From: Pseudomonas sp. R84
Lineage (GTDB): Bacteria; Pseudomonadota; Gammaproteobacteria; Pseudomonadales; Pseudomonadaceae
Direction: 5' to 3'
Length of the DNA: 64,000 bases
Assembly (NCBI RefSeq): GCF_009834515.1
Contig: NZ_CP019426.1
Location: forward strand, 3,647,501 to 3,711,500
Under the pieces are notes generated by a model, which did not search any database, was not told the origin of the DNA, and saw only the letters and a list, made by a program, of their open reading frames with translations. The position numbers were made by a program, and so were the translations under genes. Every line of letters starts with the position of its first letter. Within the stretch, counting starts at the first letter, position 1. This document shows positions 33,701 to 42,443 of this stretch, piece after piece.

Positions 33701-33830
33701 GGCGAGTCAACAGGCAATCGGCACCGGAGTGATCGGCGGGATGATCACTGCGACGCTGGCGGTGATCTTTGTGCCTGTCTTTTTCGTCGTCGTCATCAAA
33801 CTCGTCCAACGATTCACCAAACCCCACTGA
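30732..33830 (+). CDS. RND multidrug efflux pump, HAE1 family (MexD/MexB-like)
   Basis: This inner-membrane proton/drug antiporter has 1032 residues and twelve membrane helices, with large periplasmic loops after helices 1 and 7. FFIDRPVFAWVVALFILLAG opens it. AIGILVDDAIVVVENVERIM in helix 4 carries the paired Asp residues of the proton relay, and SAKNAILIIEFAK the later segment. The sequence is nearer to MexD and MexB than to MexW-type pumps. It forms an operon with the adaptor upstream. Substrates cannot be read from sequence. Confidence 0.93.
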   Translation: MPQFFIDRPVFAWVVALFILLAGALAIPQLPVAQYPDVAPPQIEIYAVYPGASAQTVDESVVSLIEEELNGADHLLYFESQSSLGSATIKATFQPGTNPELAQVDVQNRLKVVESRLPQAVNQQGLQVEKVSSGFLLLITLTSSDGKLDDVALSDYLARNVMNEIKRLDGVGKAQLYGAERAMRIWIDPQKLIAFNLTPADVNEAIVAQNAQVSAGSIGDLPNPSSQEITATILVKGQLSTPQEFADIVLKANRDGSTVRIGDVARVEIGSQEYQFGTRLNGKPSTAVGVQLSPGANALNTATLVRAKMDELARYFPAGVEYKIPYDTSPFVKVSITKVVYTLGEAMLLVFAVMFLFLQNVRYTLIPTLVVPVALMGTFATMLALGFSINVLTMFGMVLAIGILVDDAIVVVENVERIMATEGLSPKEATRKAMTQITGAIIGITLVLVAVFIPMAFMQGSVGVIYQQFSLSMATSILFSAFLALTLTPALCATLLKPIAKGEHHEKSGFFGWFNRRFERLTDRYQGWVGYALKRSGRYLLIYVVLLVGLGLCFARLPSSFLPVEDQGYTITDIQLPPGATKNRTVAVAEQFEAHNAGEPGISDSVVILGFSFSGSGQNAALAFSTLKDWSQRGSDDSASSIADRANIALSEIKDAMAFSVLPPPVDGLGTSSGFEFRLQDRGGLGHAILMQARTELLAAAEKSPVLMNVRESALAEAPQVQLVVDRKQANALGVSFADIGNVLSTAVGSSYINDFPNQGRMQRVVVQAEGDQRSQVADLLKMHVRNNAGHMVPLSAFVQANWIQGPAQLTRYNGYPAIAISGEPSPGHSTGEAMAEIERLVAQGPKGLGQEWTGLSLQERLSGNQAPILLGLSLLVVFLCLAALYESWSIPTSVLLVVPLGVLGAVLAVTLRGMPNDVFFKVGLITIIGLSAKNAILIIEFAKSLYDEGHDLIDATLQAARLRLRPIVMTSLAFILGVVPLAIATGASSASQQAIGTGVIGGMITATLAVIFVPVFFVVVIKLVQRFTKPH

Positions 33831-33838
33831 CCCAAACT

Positions 33839-33916
33839 GTAGGAGCTGCCGAAGGCTGCGATCTTTTGATCTTCTAAAAGCAAAGTCAAAAGATCGCAGC
33901 CTTCGGCAGCTCCTAC
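33839..33916. repeat. Inverted repeat, family B, copy 2
   Basis: TGTAGGAGCTGCCGAAGGCT...GATC and its reverse complement face each other around CTTCTAAAAGCAAAGT. This is the most symmetrical family B copy. It starts 8 bases after the RND pump stop and could stabilise or end that transcript. Confidence 0.92.
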
Positions 33917-33971
33917 AAAAGCCAGGTGGCGTGCGCTATGGTGCAGAGACAATTCACCAACGTGAGTCCCC

Positions 33972-34613
33972 ATGCGCTTCCTCGCCCGCACCCACCCTCG
34001 CCTGTCCGCCGCTGCCCTGTTCGGCCTCGCTACTGGCCTGTTAGCGCCCGCTGATTCCATCGTCAGCAAAATCCTCATCGGCTGGAACGCCGGTGTCTGG
34101 ACCTACCTGATCCTGATGTTCTGGCTGACCGTGCGCGCCAAGGCCCCGGACGTCAAACGCATCGCTGAAGTCGAAGACGAAAATGCCGGGCTGGTGCTGT
34201 TTGTGGTGTGCATTGCCGCGCTGGCCAGTTTGGCAACCATCACCTTCGAACTGGCGGGCAGCAAAGATCTGGAAAGCACGCGTAAGCTCATGCATTACGG
34301 GTTCACCGCGCTGACGGTGATCGGTTCGTGGCTGCTGATCGGGGTGATTTTCTGCGTGCACTATGCGAGGTTGTATTACACATGGGACGGCAAGGAACCG
34401 GCGTTGCGCTTTGCCGAAGGGCTGACCACGCCCAACTACTGGGACTTCTTGTACTTCTCGTTCACCATCGGTGTGGCAGTGCAGACTGCCGATGTCGGGG
34501 TGGCAACGCGAGATATCCGTAAAATCGTGCTGGCGCAGTCGTTGATCGGGTTTGTTTTCAACACAGCGATACTCGGATTTTCAATCAATATCGCCGCAGG
34601 ACTGTTTGGCTGA
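33972..34613 (+). CDS. DUF1345 membrane protein
   Basis: This 213-residue protein has five hydrophobic segments ([87 protein letters not shown]) and the DUF1345 block [20 protein letters not shown]. That block resembles the pore region of two-helix channels, but the function is unknown. It stands alone; a bidirectional terminator follows it. Confidence 0.85.
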   Translation: MRFLARTHPRLSAAALFGLATGLLAPADSIVSKILIGWNAGVWTYLILMFWLTVRAKAPDVKRIAEVEDENAGLVLFVVCIAALASLATITFELAGSKDLESTRKLMHYGFTALTVIGSWLLIGVIFCVHYARLYYTWDGKEPALRFAEGLTTPNYWDFLYFSFTIGVAVQTADVGVATRDIRKIVLAQSLIGFVFNTAILGFSINIAAGLFG

Positions 34614-34631
34614 ACAAGCTCCGAACAAAAA

Positions 34632-34660
34632 AATGCCCTGACACTGTCAGGGCATTTTCA
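34632..34660. terminator. Bidirectional terminator between the DUF1345 and autotransporter genes
   Basis: ATGCCCTGACACTGTCAGGG followed by CAT forms an 10-base-pair stem, flanked by an A run on one side and TTTT on the other. It can end both convergent transcripts. Confidence 0.85.
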
Positions 34661-34676
34661 ATTCACTGGTAACCGA

Positions 34677-37217
34677 TCAGAAGAAGTAGCTGACTCGCAG
34701 GCTACCGCTCCAGTCCTGGCTCACGGTTGTCCCTTTGCTGCCACCGACCTGGCCGGAAACCTGCCATGTACGCTGAGCCGGTGTCCACTTGAGACCTGCG
34801 CCATACTCCACAGAGCTGCTGGCACGATCATCATCGAAGCTGTCGTCGTTGACTTTGACCTCGTTGGATTTGACGAACTCGTGATTGAACGCGGTCGACA
34901 GGCTTGGTTCCAGCAGACTGCCATTATCCAGCGTGATGACGCGCCCGCCGCGAACACCCACTTTGCCCTGAACAGACCGCATGGTATCGGCTTTGACTTG
35001 CAGGCCGTTGTCGAGCCTGTATTCATCGCTTTGCGCAACGCCCGTCGATACCTGCACCTGCGGCTCGACAAAATAATCATCCTTGAGACGCATATGTTTA
35101 CCGATTGCTGCAGAACCACTTAATCCCAGAGACTTGTAGTCACCCTTCGTGCGGGTGCCGTCGCTCATGGTCACTTTGGCTTTGTTATCGAACTGATTGA
35201 CTTTGGCCATGAGATTGACGAACACACCGCTGTCGACATCGAAGGTGCTGCCGTAAATACCCGCGTTCACACTGTCGACAATGGCGCTGGAACCGTATTT
35301 CAGATCGATGTCTGTTCGACTCGTGCCGACGAATCCACCGAGTACCCATGCACGCCCGGCAATATCGACGACCGTGTCGGCACCACCAGTAATACCGGTC
35401 TGATTCTGGGTGTAACCGTCGCCATACGCGTTGTCGACGTTGTACTGGTTACCGTAAGTGCGAACCCAAACGCTTTTGCTCAGTTTCACCGAGCTGTCAT
35501 CCATGGCGCGCATCGAGGCCTCAGGGCGGATACTGAGACTGCGGTCACCCAACTGATCGCTGAGCATGGTGGCCTCGGCATTCAGGACACTGCGAGCACT
35601 GCCCGCCAAGGCCAGCGCGGTGTTACTCGAAGTACTCACGGTTTCCTTGTCCGGATTCAGGTACAGACCCTGACCTTCTTTGGCCAACCGATACACGAAC
35701 GTACCCGCGTCAACCGTCTCACGTCCTCCCAGCGAAAAACTCGCATCGCCCGCAGCGATATTGCCGACCTTCACAGCTTCGGCCGTGACAGGCGTCGTGC
35801 CGGTAGCAGCGATTTGCAGTTGATGTTGCCCAGTGGCGTTGCCGGTGACATTCAGGAAATCGGTTTGCCCGGTAACCAGGTCAGTGCCCATTTCGACGGT
35901 GCCGTTACCGGACAGATTCACCACGTTCAATTGCAGGTATTGATCATGGGTGCCCATCCGCACCACACCATTGCTCAATTCCAGTTGCTGCACGGTGCTG
36001 TCAGCCGACATCGTCCATTGCGCGCCGCTATTAATGGCGACGCGTGCAGAATCAAAAATCCCACCTTGCAGAACAGCCTGATTGCTTAACTGGATGACGG
36101 CCCCTGCCCCAGGCAAAGCGTGCACATCACCGGTAAGGGTGCTGCCATCTACGCTGACATTCGCGACGTTTTGCAGATTGCCGTTCAGCGAAGAACCGTT
36201 TGCCAGTTGCACCGAAGCAGGGTTGCCAGTGTCTGCAAGTACATCGCCTGTCATTGACCCTGCGTTGAGATTGACCTGCGCGACGTTTTGCAAGTTACCG
36301 TTCAGCGTCGCGCCATTCTTCAAGGTAACGGCTGCCGAACTACCGGACTCGACGACGACATTACCCACAAGGTCGCTACGATCCGCCGAAAAGTTGGCCG
36401 CGGCACCGTCATTGACCTCAAGGCTCGTGCCGTTGGCCCCAATCAATCGGCTGCCATTGAGCAAATCGATATTTGCTGTAATCCCGCTCCGGTCCTGGAA
36501 GCCAACAACAATCGCGGAACCGGACTTGCCTTCAACGGTAGTGCTGTCCAGTGTCACCGTGGAGGTTCTGGCCCCGTTGATTTCCCGGCCTATCTGCAGA
36601 CCGTTCAGCCCACCGGTAATCCGACTGTCCACTGCCTTGAGATCGGCATTGGAGATTCGGGCCCCGTAACTCGTTGCACTGGTGCCAGTGATCGATGAAC
36701 TGGAAAGATTGATCTCGCTGAAGCCTGTCGCGAGAGCGCCGCCGTTTAGCGCGGAAACGGAGCTTGCATTCGTCAGAAAGACTTTCGAACCTATCTGCCC
36801 CGATACATTTCTGATCAGGTTCAGCCCGATATCGTCGCTGGTCACTTGAGTGTTCGAAAGGTTGGCAACGCTATCGCTTATCGAGATGGCACGGCCACCT
36901 CCAAGAAGGCTTATAGCTGCATTTGTGATATTGAACGTGGAGTTACGCTGGCCCTCGAGCCGCTCAATGTTTGCACCCGTAGCGTTGAACGTTGCCGTGT
37001 CGGCGACTACCGCCAGTGTATCTGCACCATTGGAAATGAGTGTGGAGCCTGGCTGTAACGTCCAGCTTTCAGAAGGCAAGGAGTTGTCAATTGTGTGAGT
37101 GCTACCACCTGGAACCACGGCACCGTAGACCGGAGCGCCGAAGAGCATCATTGAGGACAGTGCAGGCAAAGCACATCCTTTGACGAATCCATAGGAAAGA
37201 TATGAGGTATTGGGCAT
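34677..37217 (-). CDS. Autotransporter with pertactin-like passenger
   Basis: This type Va secreted protein has 846 residues. An extended signal region (residues 1-33, ending GAPVYGA) precedes a beta-helical passenger of repeated N/G/S-rich turns, including imperfect repeats of about 33 residues with the core LNGNLQNVA (about 305-380). A linker (about 525-570) leads to a C-terminal beta-barrel domain of about 270 residues (SVWVRTYGNQYNVDNAYGDG to the terminal WSGSLRVSYFF, ending in Phe as barrels do). The passenger has no visible catalytic motif; adhesion is likely. It is followed upstream by the large orphan gene on the same strand, 182 bases away. Confidence 0.9.
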   Translation of the reverse strand: MPNTSYLSYGFVKGCALPALSSMMLFGAPVYGAVVPGGSTHTIDNSLPSESWTLQPGSTLISNGADTLAVVADTATFNATGANIERLEGQRNSTFNITNAAISLLGGGRAISISDSVANLSNTQVTSDDIGLNLIRNVSGQIGSKVFLTNASSVSALNGGALATGFSEINLSSSSITGTSATSYGARISNADLKAVDSRITGGLNGLQIGREINGARTSTVTLDSTTVEGKSGSAIVVGFQDRSGITANIDLLNGSRLIGANGTSLEVNDGAAANFSADRSDLVGNVVVESGSSAAVTLKNGATLNGNLQNVAQVNLNAGSMTGDVLADTGNPASVQLANGSSLNGNLQNVANVSVDGSTLTGDVHALPGAGAVIQLSNQAVLQGGIFDSARVAINSGAQWTMSADSTVQQLELSNGVVRMGTHDQYLQLNVVNLSGNGTVEMGTDLVTGQTDFLNVTGNATGQHQLQIAATGTTPVTAEAVKVGNIAAGDASFSLGGRETVDAGTFVYRLAKEGQGLYLNPDKETVSTSSNTALALAGSARSVLNAEATMLSDQLGDRSLSIRPEASMRAMDDSSVKLSKSVWVRTYGNQYNVDNAYGDGYTQNQTGITGGADTVVDIAGRAWVLGGFVGTSRTDIDLKYGSSAIVDSVNAGIYGSTFDVDSGVFVNLMAKVNQFDNKAKVTMSDGTRTKGDYKSLGLSGSAAIGKHMRLKDDYFVEPQVQVSTGVAQSDEYRLDNGLQVKADTMRSVQGKVGVRGGRVITLDNGSLLEPSLSTAFNHEFVKSNEVKVNDDSFDDDRASSSVEYGAGLKWTPAQRTWQVSGQVGGSKGTTVSQDWSGSLRVSYFF

Positions 37218-37399
37218 AAATACGGCTCTTACATTGAGTTAAGGGCATTCTCGAGCTGCGGAAGACTACAGGGCCACTTACTCCCTTTATGTAGGATAAG
37301 TCTCTATTTGATGATGAAAATTGCTTCGTCACTGCAGGAACAACCACAACCTGACTCGCTAAACAAATAGAAAGCCAGGTTGGGTTATCAGGTCATCGG

Positions 37400-40249
37400 T
37401 TATGCCGGTTCATCACAGAACTTGCTGCTGGTGTTACGTACGTTGACTCTGTATTGACGTTTCGGTGAGTCATAAGTCGTTCCTGCAATCACCGTTGAGT
37501 ACCATACCTGTATGTAGTTGTAGTCGGCAGGAGTGCCTGGCGGAGTAATCGGCCCTTGCAGGGTTTTCAGATACGTGAGAGTCACATCAAAAACGGTATC
37601 TGCCGTTGCGACCGCAGCCGGTTTGGTTTCCGTATGTGGCACACCAATCGGCGTGCTCAGACCTACATCTTCATAGCCGTGAACATGAACAGTTATATCC
37701 TGACCCGCAGGCAATGCTGCTTGCCCTTTCTCTACCGCCACTCGCCAGAGATGCGCACCTGCTACTACATCAAGCGCAGGGCAACTGACAACGGGATCTG
37801 TCGCATTAAACTCCCGAGCTATGTGCGGACGGAGATTAATCTCCGTTGCTTCAAACCTGACCGTAGTCGGAGTCTTCTGTTCTACGGTAGCGTCAACATC
37901 CGGATATTTGATATCACAGTAAGCCGGCCTTGTGCCGATACCATGAAATGCGACTCGGGCAAAAGGCACAGTAATGGAGGTAGAGAGATCTCCAACATCA
38001 ATAAACTCATCCCCCATAAACTCATTATTGTAATAAAAACTCACGACTGCCTGGCGCTCCAGTGGCTCGCCCAGGTCCAACTCCCATAATTTGAAGGTAA
38101 ATGTGACAAGCCCATTGAAATCCGCAGGCGTAATATGGTTCAGCTGAACAGTGACACCCGTCACTTCGACCGGTGGCAAGTTTCCATTGACAAGATCCGG
38201 AGCTGGAATTAACCCGATCGGCGGATAATCACCATTCAGGTATACCGTAGTCACCTGATTTGAATCTTCCGTGGGGGCACTTCCATCCTTATAGGTATAC
38301 GTCAGCTTCGCAGGCAGTTCGCCCTTGGTCACACCGTAAACGGCATCGAACACATCATAGGTCAAGTCGAATTCCAGACCACCCGTAGCACCTAACTTCT
38401 TGCTGCCCAGGCTTTCGCCTTCCAACTTGACTTCGATGTCCGCGTTCGCCACTGCGTTGGTGGGCCGTCGCAAGATTACCCGGATATTCCGCACCACCGG
38501 ATTGAAGTGCTTAAGTGTCAACGTAGTACTTAAATCAGTACCCGCGTCCGGCACTTCAAGAGGAAAGAACACCAAAGGCGGTGGCAAACTTACAGACAGC
38601 AAACGCCTCGCGGCCGAAAAAACACTAGGATATCCTGCCAGGTCAACAATGTTATTGGCATCCCAAAGTGCTGTAGTGCCAAACGCTCTTAGTTTGTCGG
38701 CCGGAATAATCAGTTCATCATTGGCATCCAGCTTACCCGAAATGATTGGGGTGTCTGAGGTAGTAATGGATCTCGGCCCCATATATATATTTTTAACATC
38801 ATCCGCATGCTTGAAAGCATACGTATCGAGAAACTTGCAACGCAAACCACCCGGATTTGCATTGAACCACGCCGAATCCAGTACGTTACTGGCGGGAGCA
38901 TTCGTAAAACTCACAGCGGGCACTGTACCCCTGCTATTAGGGGTTTTGGTCGCGTACGGCCCTCGAGTCCGTACTTGAATATCGGTCGGCGCACTCGAAT
39001 GGTCATCGTTACCATCCGCGTCAAAAATCTTGAATTGAAACTTATAAGGAGTGGGATCCTCCGGAGTGGTGCGTTCAGCAATATTTGCGATAAGCACTCT
39101 GAACGTTAAAGGTTGATTGATACCGTCCAGTGATTTGGTTTCACCTGCAACCACCGAACCATCGGGCAGGATCACTTCTATTTGCGCTGTGCCACCGCCG
39201 CCTGCGTTCGTCAGACCATCAAGGTCAACTTCGATGTAACCTCTGTCGGCATCTTCCTTTTTAATTCGCGTATTCACCGTAAGATTCTTAACAACTGGCG
39301 GTAGAGAGAGAACACCACCTCCGAATTCCACACGTTCAGCATCACCCGTAACTTTTTCTTCGATAGTCATTTCATACACTCCATTATGAGACAAGAAACC
39401 GCTACTACTTATCACCCCGTCGTCCTGGGACGACTTTGACGCGCCCGGAATGAGCAGATCAATCTTGACCAAGGCTGGCGATGACTCTCCGACCAGCCGT
39501 CCGTTATTAAAAAAACGATATACAACCAAAGCCGAGCCCAGCCCCCCCAGCGGCTGTATATACCGGGCGAACGGGATCGGTGTTTCGAATCCAGTTTTAA
39601 TATCATTGTCATTAAGAGTTTTTTCAAAGCGACCAAATGCAGCTGCCACTTCGGCACCACTAGCATTCAGACTATTATATACCCGCCATTCTAATTCACC
39701 CGCATCAACAGGACGGCTCACTGTCTGAGCGGGAACGAAAACAACACCACCATTATTTATTTGAGTTTTGGAAAGGTTCCAATACCCATTTAGCGTGGCA
39801 TCTAGAAACTCCGCCTCGGCAAGTTTCTGAACCGGTACCTGGGTATGATCAATCGTCAGCTGTCTACGCGGTGCGCGATCCGGATTTCCATCAAAGTCAG
39901 TCAATTCATAGTAAATCTCGGCCACTCCATCCTTGCTCAGCAGTGCAGGGCTCAAGACAACTTCTATTTCTTCAATAGCAACGGGAACATAATAAGCGTC
40001 ATGAATTTTCGTGGTAATACGATCCTGTTCAAAAAAAACAACTAAATGATCAGGCCTGGCTGGATCGATGGAATACTCTTTCCATCTTGGTATTCGAGCA
40101 ATGGTGCCGTTGGTCAGTTTTTCAAGAGGGATATAGCCTGCTGGGTCAGCAGGATCCACACCATCGACTTCAATAATCACCGCCAGCACATTTTTATCCG
40201 CAGAGACGGTTGATTTTGCAGGCAATAAATTTGATTTGATGCTGCTCAT
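37400..40249 (-). CDS. Large orphan protein with repeated beta-sandwich-like modules
   Basis: I do not recognise this 949-residue protein. It lacks a signal peptide, membrane segments and catalytic motifs. It is rich in beta-strand patterns and Pro/Asp-rich turns, with recurrent module-like blocks (VVKNLTVNTRIKKEDADRGY; VVRNIRVILRRPTNAVANAD; VEVTGVTVQLNHITPADFNG), suggestive of Ig-like domains of about 100-120 residues. Codon use is distinctly A+T-rich (many ATA, AAT and TTA codons), so it looks acquired. The ATG at 40249 is chosen; a TTG at 40285 is possible, and neither has a clear ribosome binding site. It precedes the autotransporter on the same strand and may be a surface or intracellular partner. 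Confidence 0.65.
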   Translation of the reverse strand: MSSIKSNLLPAKSTVSADKNVLAVIIEVDGVDPADPAGYIPLEKLTNGTIARIPRWKEYSIDPARPDHLVVFFEQDRITTKIHDAYYVPVAIEEIEVVLSPALLSKDGVAEIYYELTDFDGNPDRAPRRQLTIDHTQVPVQKLAEAEFLDATLNGYWNLSKTQINNGGVVFVPAQTVSRPVDAGELEWRVYNSLNASGAEVAAAFGRFEKTLNDNDIKTGFETPIPFARYIQPLGGLGSALVVYRFFNNGRLVGESSPALVKIDLLIPGASKSSQDDGVISSSGFLSHNGVYEMTIEEKVTGDAERVEFGGGVLSLPPVVKNLTVNTRIKKEDADRGYIEVDLDGLTNAGGGGTAQIEVILPDGSVVAGETKSLDGINQPLTFRVLIANIAERTTPEDPTPYKFQFKIFDADGNDDHSSAPTDIQVRTRGPYATKTPNSRGTVPAVSFTNAPASNVLDSAWFNANPGGLRCKFLDTYAFKHADDVKNIYMGPRSITTSDTPIISGKLDANDELIIPADKLRAFGTTALWDANNIVDLAGYPSVFSAARRLLSVSLPPPLVFFPLEVPDAGTDLSTTLTLKHFNPVVRNIRVILRRPTNAVANADIEVKLEGESLGSKKLGATGGLEFDLTYDVFDAVYGVTKGELPAKLTYTYKDGSAPTEDSNQVTTVYLNGDYPPIGLIPAPDLVNGNLPPVEVTGVTVQLNHITPADFNGLVTFTFKLWELDLGEPLERQAVVSFYYNNEFMGDEFIDVGDLSTSITVPFARVAFHGIGTRPAYCDIKYPDVDATVEQKTPTTVRFEATEINLRPHIAREFNATDPVVSCPALDVVAGAHLWRVAVEKGQAALPAGQDITVHVHGYEDVGLSTPIGVPHTETKPAAVATADTVFDVTLTYLKTLQGPITPPGTPADYNYIQVWYSTVIAGTTYDSPKRQYRVNVRNTSSKFCDEPA

Positions 40250-40446
40250 GGCAAGTGCCCGCGTTGTTTTATGAACAGGCTTCAAAGATTTGAATTGTTA
40301 CCCTTTGAGAAAATTAGACGCCTAATACAACTCCTTGCCTACTGTCAGATCTGACAGGTTAGGCGACCGCTGGTCGGAAAAGTCAGTATTTTTCCGCGGT
40401 ACCTAGCGCCTTACTACTTGACACGACTAAACAAATCACTATCGTC

Positions 40447-40460
40447 TGAAACCGGTTTCA
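40447..40460. promoter_or_regulatory. PtxS operator upstream of ptxS
   Basis: TGAAACCGGTTTCA is a perfect 14-base palindrome 20 bases before the ptxS start. It is the established binding site of PtxS in P. aeruginosa and P. putida, used for autorepression. The same sequence lies upstream of kguE. Confidence 0.92.
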
Positions 40461-40480
40461 CACAATAAGAAGACGATGCC

Positions 40481-41509
40481 TTGAACACTTTTTCCATTGC
40501 CCAGCGCGCCCGTATCACCATGCTGGACGTCGCCAATCATGCCGGGGTCTCCAAGGCCAGTGTCTCGCGCTTTATCGGCGATGATCGCGCCCTGCTCTCC
40601 GACGCCATTGCCCTGCGCATCGAACAGGCCATCAGCGAACTTGGCTACCGCCCCAACCAAATGGCTCGCGGCCTGAAGCGCGGGCGCACACGCCTGATCG
40701 GCATGCTGGTGGCCGATATCCGTAACCCTTATTCGATTGCCGTGATGCACGGGGTGGAAACCGCCTGCCGTGCGCACGGCTACAGCCTGGTGGTGTGCAA
40801 CACCGACCGCGATGACGAGCAGGAACGCCAGCACCTGGCGCTGCTGCGTTCGTACAACATCGAAGGGCTGATCGTGAACACCCTGGGCCATCACCGTGAC
40901 GAATTGCACGAGTTGCGCCGCGAGATGCCGATGGTGCTGGTGGATCGCAAGGTCGACGGGCTAGACAGCGACATGGTCGGGCTCAACAACCCACTGGCTG
41001 TAGAGATGGCGCTCACGCATCTGGAGCAGCGTGGTTATCGGGATCTGGTACTGGTGACTGAACCCTATGACGGCACCAGTTCAAGGATCGAGCGGGTCAG
41101 CAGTTTTCAGGCGCAGATCGCGCAGTGCTCGGGATTGACCGGTGCGGTGCTGGAAACCGGCGATGATCTGAGCGCGCAACTTCAAACCTTTTTAAACACA
41201 CCCGCTGCCGGGCCGAAGGCGTTGCTTTGCGCCAATGGTGTGGCAGCGCTGACGGCGACAACTGCGTTGCGCCAGATTGGCTGCCGGCTGTTTGAGGATG
41301 TCGGGCTGATTGCCCTGGATGATCTGGATTGGTATCCGTTGGTGGGCAGCGGGATTACAGCGCTGGCTCAGCCGACGCAGGAGATTGGTGCGCGGGCGTT
41401 TGAGTGTTTGCTCAAGCGCTTGCGTGGGGATGGCGAGGCGGCGCGGGTGGTGGATTTTGCGCCGATGCTGGTTGAGCGTGGGTCGACCATTGGGATTTCA
41501 GGTGTTTGA
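40481..41509 (+). CDS. ptxS: 2-Ketogluconate-responsive LacI-family repressor PtxS
   Basis: This 342-residue repressor has an N-terminal LacI helix-turn-helix (ITMLDVANHAGVSKASVSRF), a hinge region (GYRPNQMARGLKRGRTRLIG) and a periplasmic-binding-like effector domain (ADIRNPYSIAVMHGVETACR; VCNTDRDDEQERQHL). PtxS binds 2-ketogluconate and controls its own gene and the kgu operon. Both expected operators are present. It begins at the ATG at 40481. Confidence 0.95.
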   Translation: MNTFSIAQRARITMLDVANHAGVSKASVSRFIGDDRALLSDAIALRIEQAISELGYRPNQMARGLKRGRTRLIGMLVADIRNPYSIAVMHGVETACRAHGYSLVVCNTDRDDEQERQHLALLRSYNIEGLIVNTLGHHRDELHELRREMPMVLVDRKVDGLDSDMVGLNNPLAVEMALTHLEQRGYRDLVLVTEPYDGTSSRIERVSSFQAQIAQCSGLTGAVLETGDDLSAQLQTFLNTPAAGPKALLCANGVAALTATTALRQIGCRLFEDVGLIALDDLDWYPLVGSGITALAQPTQEIGARAFECLLKRLRGDGEAARVVDFAPMLVERGSTIGISGV

Positions 41510-41512
41510 GCT

Positions 41513-41588
41513 GACGCCTTCGCGAGCAGGCTCGCTCCCGCAGGTTGATCGCATTCCATTGTGGGAGCGAGCCTGCTCGCGAAGGCGT
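41513..41588. repeat. Inverted repeat, family C, copy 2 (ptxS-kguE gap)
   Basis: GACGCCTTCGCGAGCAGGCT...CCC and GGGAGCGAGCCTGCTCGCGA followed by AGGCGTC are inverted around GCAGGTTGATCGCATTCCATT. It begins 4 bases after the ptxS stop and leaves the kguE operator untouched downstream. Confidence 0.92.
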
Positions 41589-41633
41589 CCGAAAGGACAA
41601 CACAGAAACACCTGATATTTTTTTGAACAAAAA

Positions 41634-41647
41634 TGAAACCGGTTTCA
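41634..41647. promoter_or_regulatory. PtxS operator upstream of kguE
   Basis: TGAAACCGGTTTCA, identical to the site before ptxS, ends 13 bases before the kguE ATG. It would overlap the leader region of the kgu transcript and repress it when 2-ketogluconate is absent. Confidence 0.92.
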
Positions 41648-41660
41648 GAGGTCGATAACA

Positions 41661-42443
41661 ATGAATAAACCCGACGTTTCCATCAGCCTGTCCAGCTACG
41701 GCGCCGAGCTTGTGCGTCAGCGCGGGCAGGATTCTTTTATCGATGTGCTGGCTGCGGCCGGGGCCAATCGCATCGAGTGGCGCGAAGAGTTGCTGACCCG
41801 CGAAGAACCGGCGCAACTGGCGCACGCCACCCAGGCGCTGGGCCTGCAAAGCATCTATTCGTCGCCGACCGAGCTGTGGCTCGCCGGTCAGGCACAACCC
41901 AATCCAGAACTGATCACCGCCCTGCAACAGGCCGAAGCCTTTGGGTCGAAATGGCTGAAAGTGTCGCTGGGCTATTTCACCGACACCAATGACCTGCAAG
42001 CCCTGGCCGAACGTTTGAAACACAGTCCGGTGCAGTTGCTGGTGGAAAACGACCAGACCTTGCACGGCGGCCGCATCGAGCCGTTTCAGCGCTTCTTCGC
42101 CGCTGTTGAACAGCACAATCTGCCGATCAAAATGACTTTCGACATCGGCAACTGGCAGTGGCAGGACCAGTCCGCCACCAGCGCTGCGCGCCTGCTTGGC
42201 CGCCATGTCGGTTATGTGCACTGCAAAGCCGTGGCCCGTCGCGCCGACGGCAAACTGGTGGCGGTGCCGCCGGCCGTCAGTGATCTGCATCTGTGGGAAC
42301 AACTGTTGCGGCACATGGCCCAAGGCGTTATGCGCGCGGCCGAGTATCCGTTGCAGGGCGATGATCTGGTGCAACTGACCACCGAGCACGTCGCCGCCCT
42401 CGCCCGCCTCGGCCAATCCCGTCTGGAGCCTGCTCATGTCTGA
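41661..42443 (+). CDS. kguE: Sugar phosphate isomerase/epimerase-family protein KguE
   Basis: This 260-residue TIM-barrel protein belongs to the xylose isomerase-like group (IEWREELLTREEPAQLAHAT; LLVENDQTLHGG; KMTFDIGNWQWQ; HCKAVARRADGK). It is the first gene of the 2-ketogluconate operon in the standard Pseudomonas order. Its exact reaction has not been established; an isomerase or mutarotase step is assumed. The metal-binding Glu, Asp and His of the family appear in VENDQ, FDIGN and VHCKA. It overlaps kguK by 8 bases. Confidence 0.92.
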   Translation: MNKPDVSISLSSYGAELVRQRGQDSFIDVLAAAGANRIEWREELLTREEPAQLAHATQALGLQSIYSSPTELWLAGQAQPNPELITALQQAEAFGSKWLKVSLGYFTDTNDLQALAERLKHSPVQLLVENDQTLHGGRIEPFQRFFAAVEQHNLPIKMTFDIGNWQWQDQSATSAARLLGRHVGYVHCKAVARRADGKLVAVPPAVSDLHLWEQLLRHMAQGVMRAAEYPLQGDDLVQLTTEHVAALARLGQSRLEPAHV

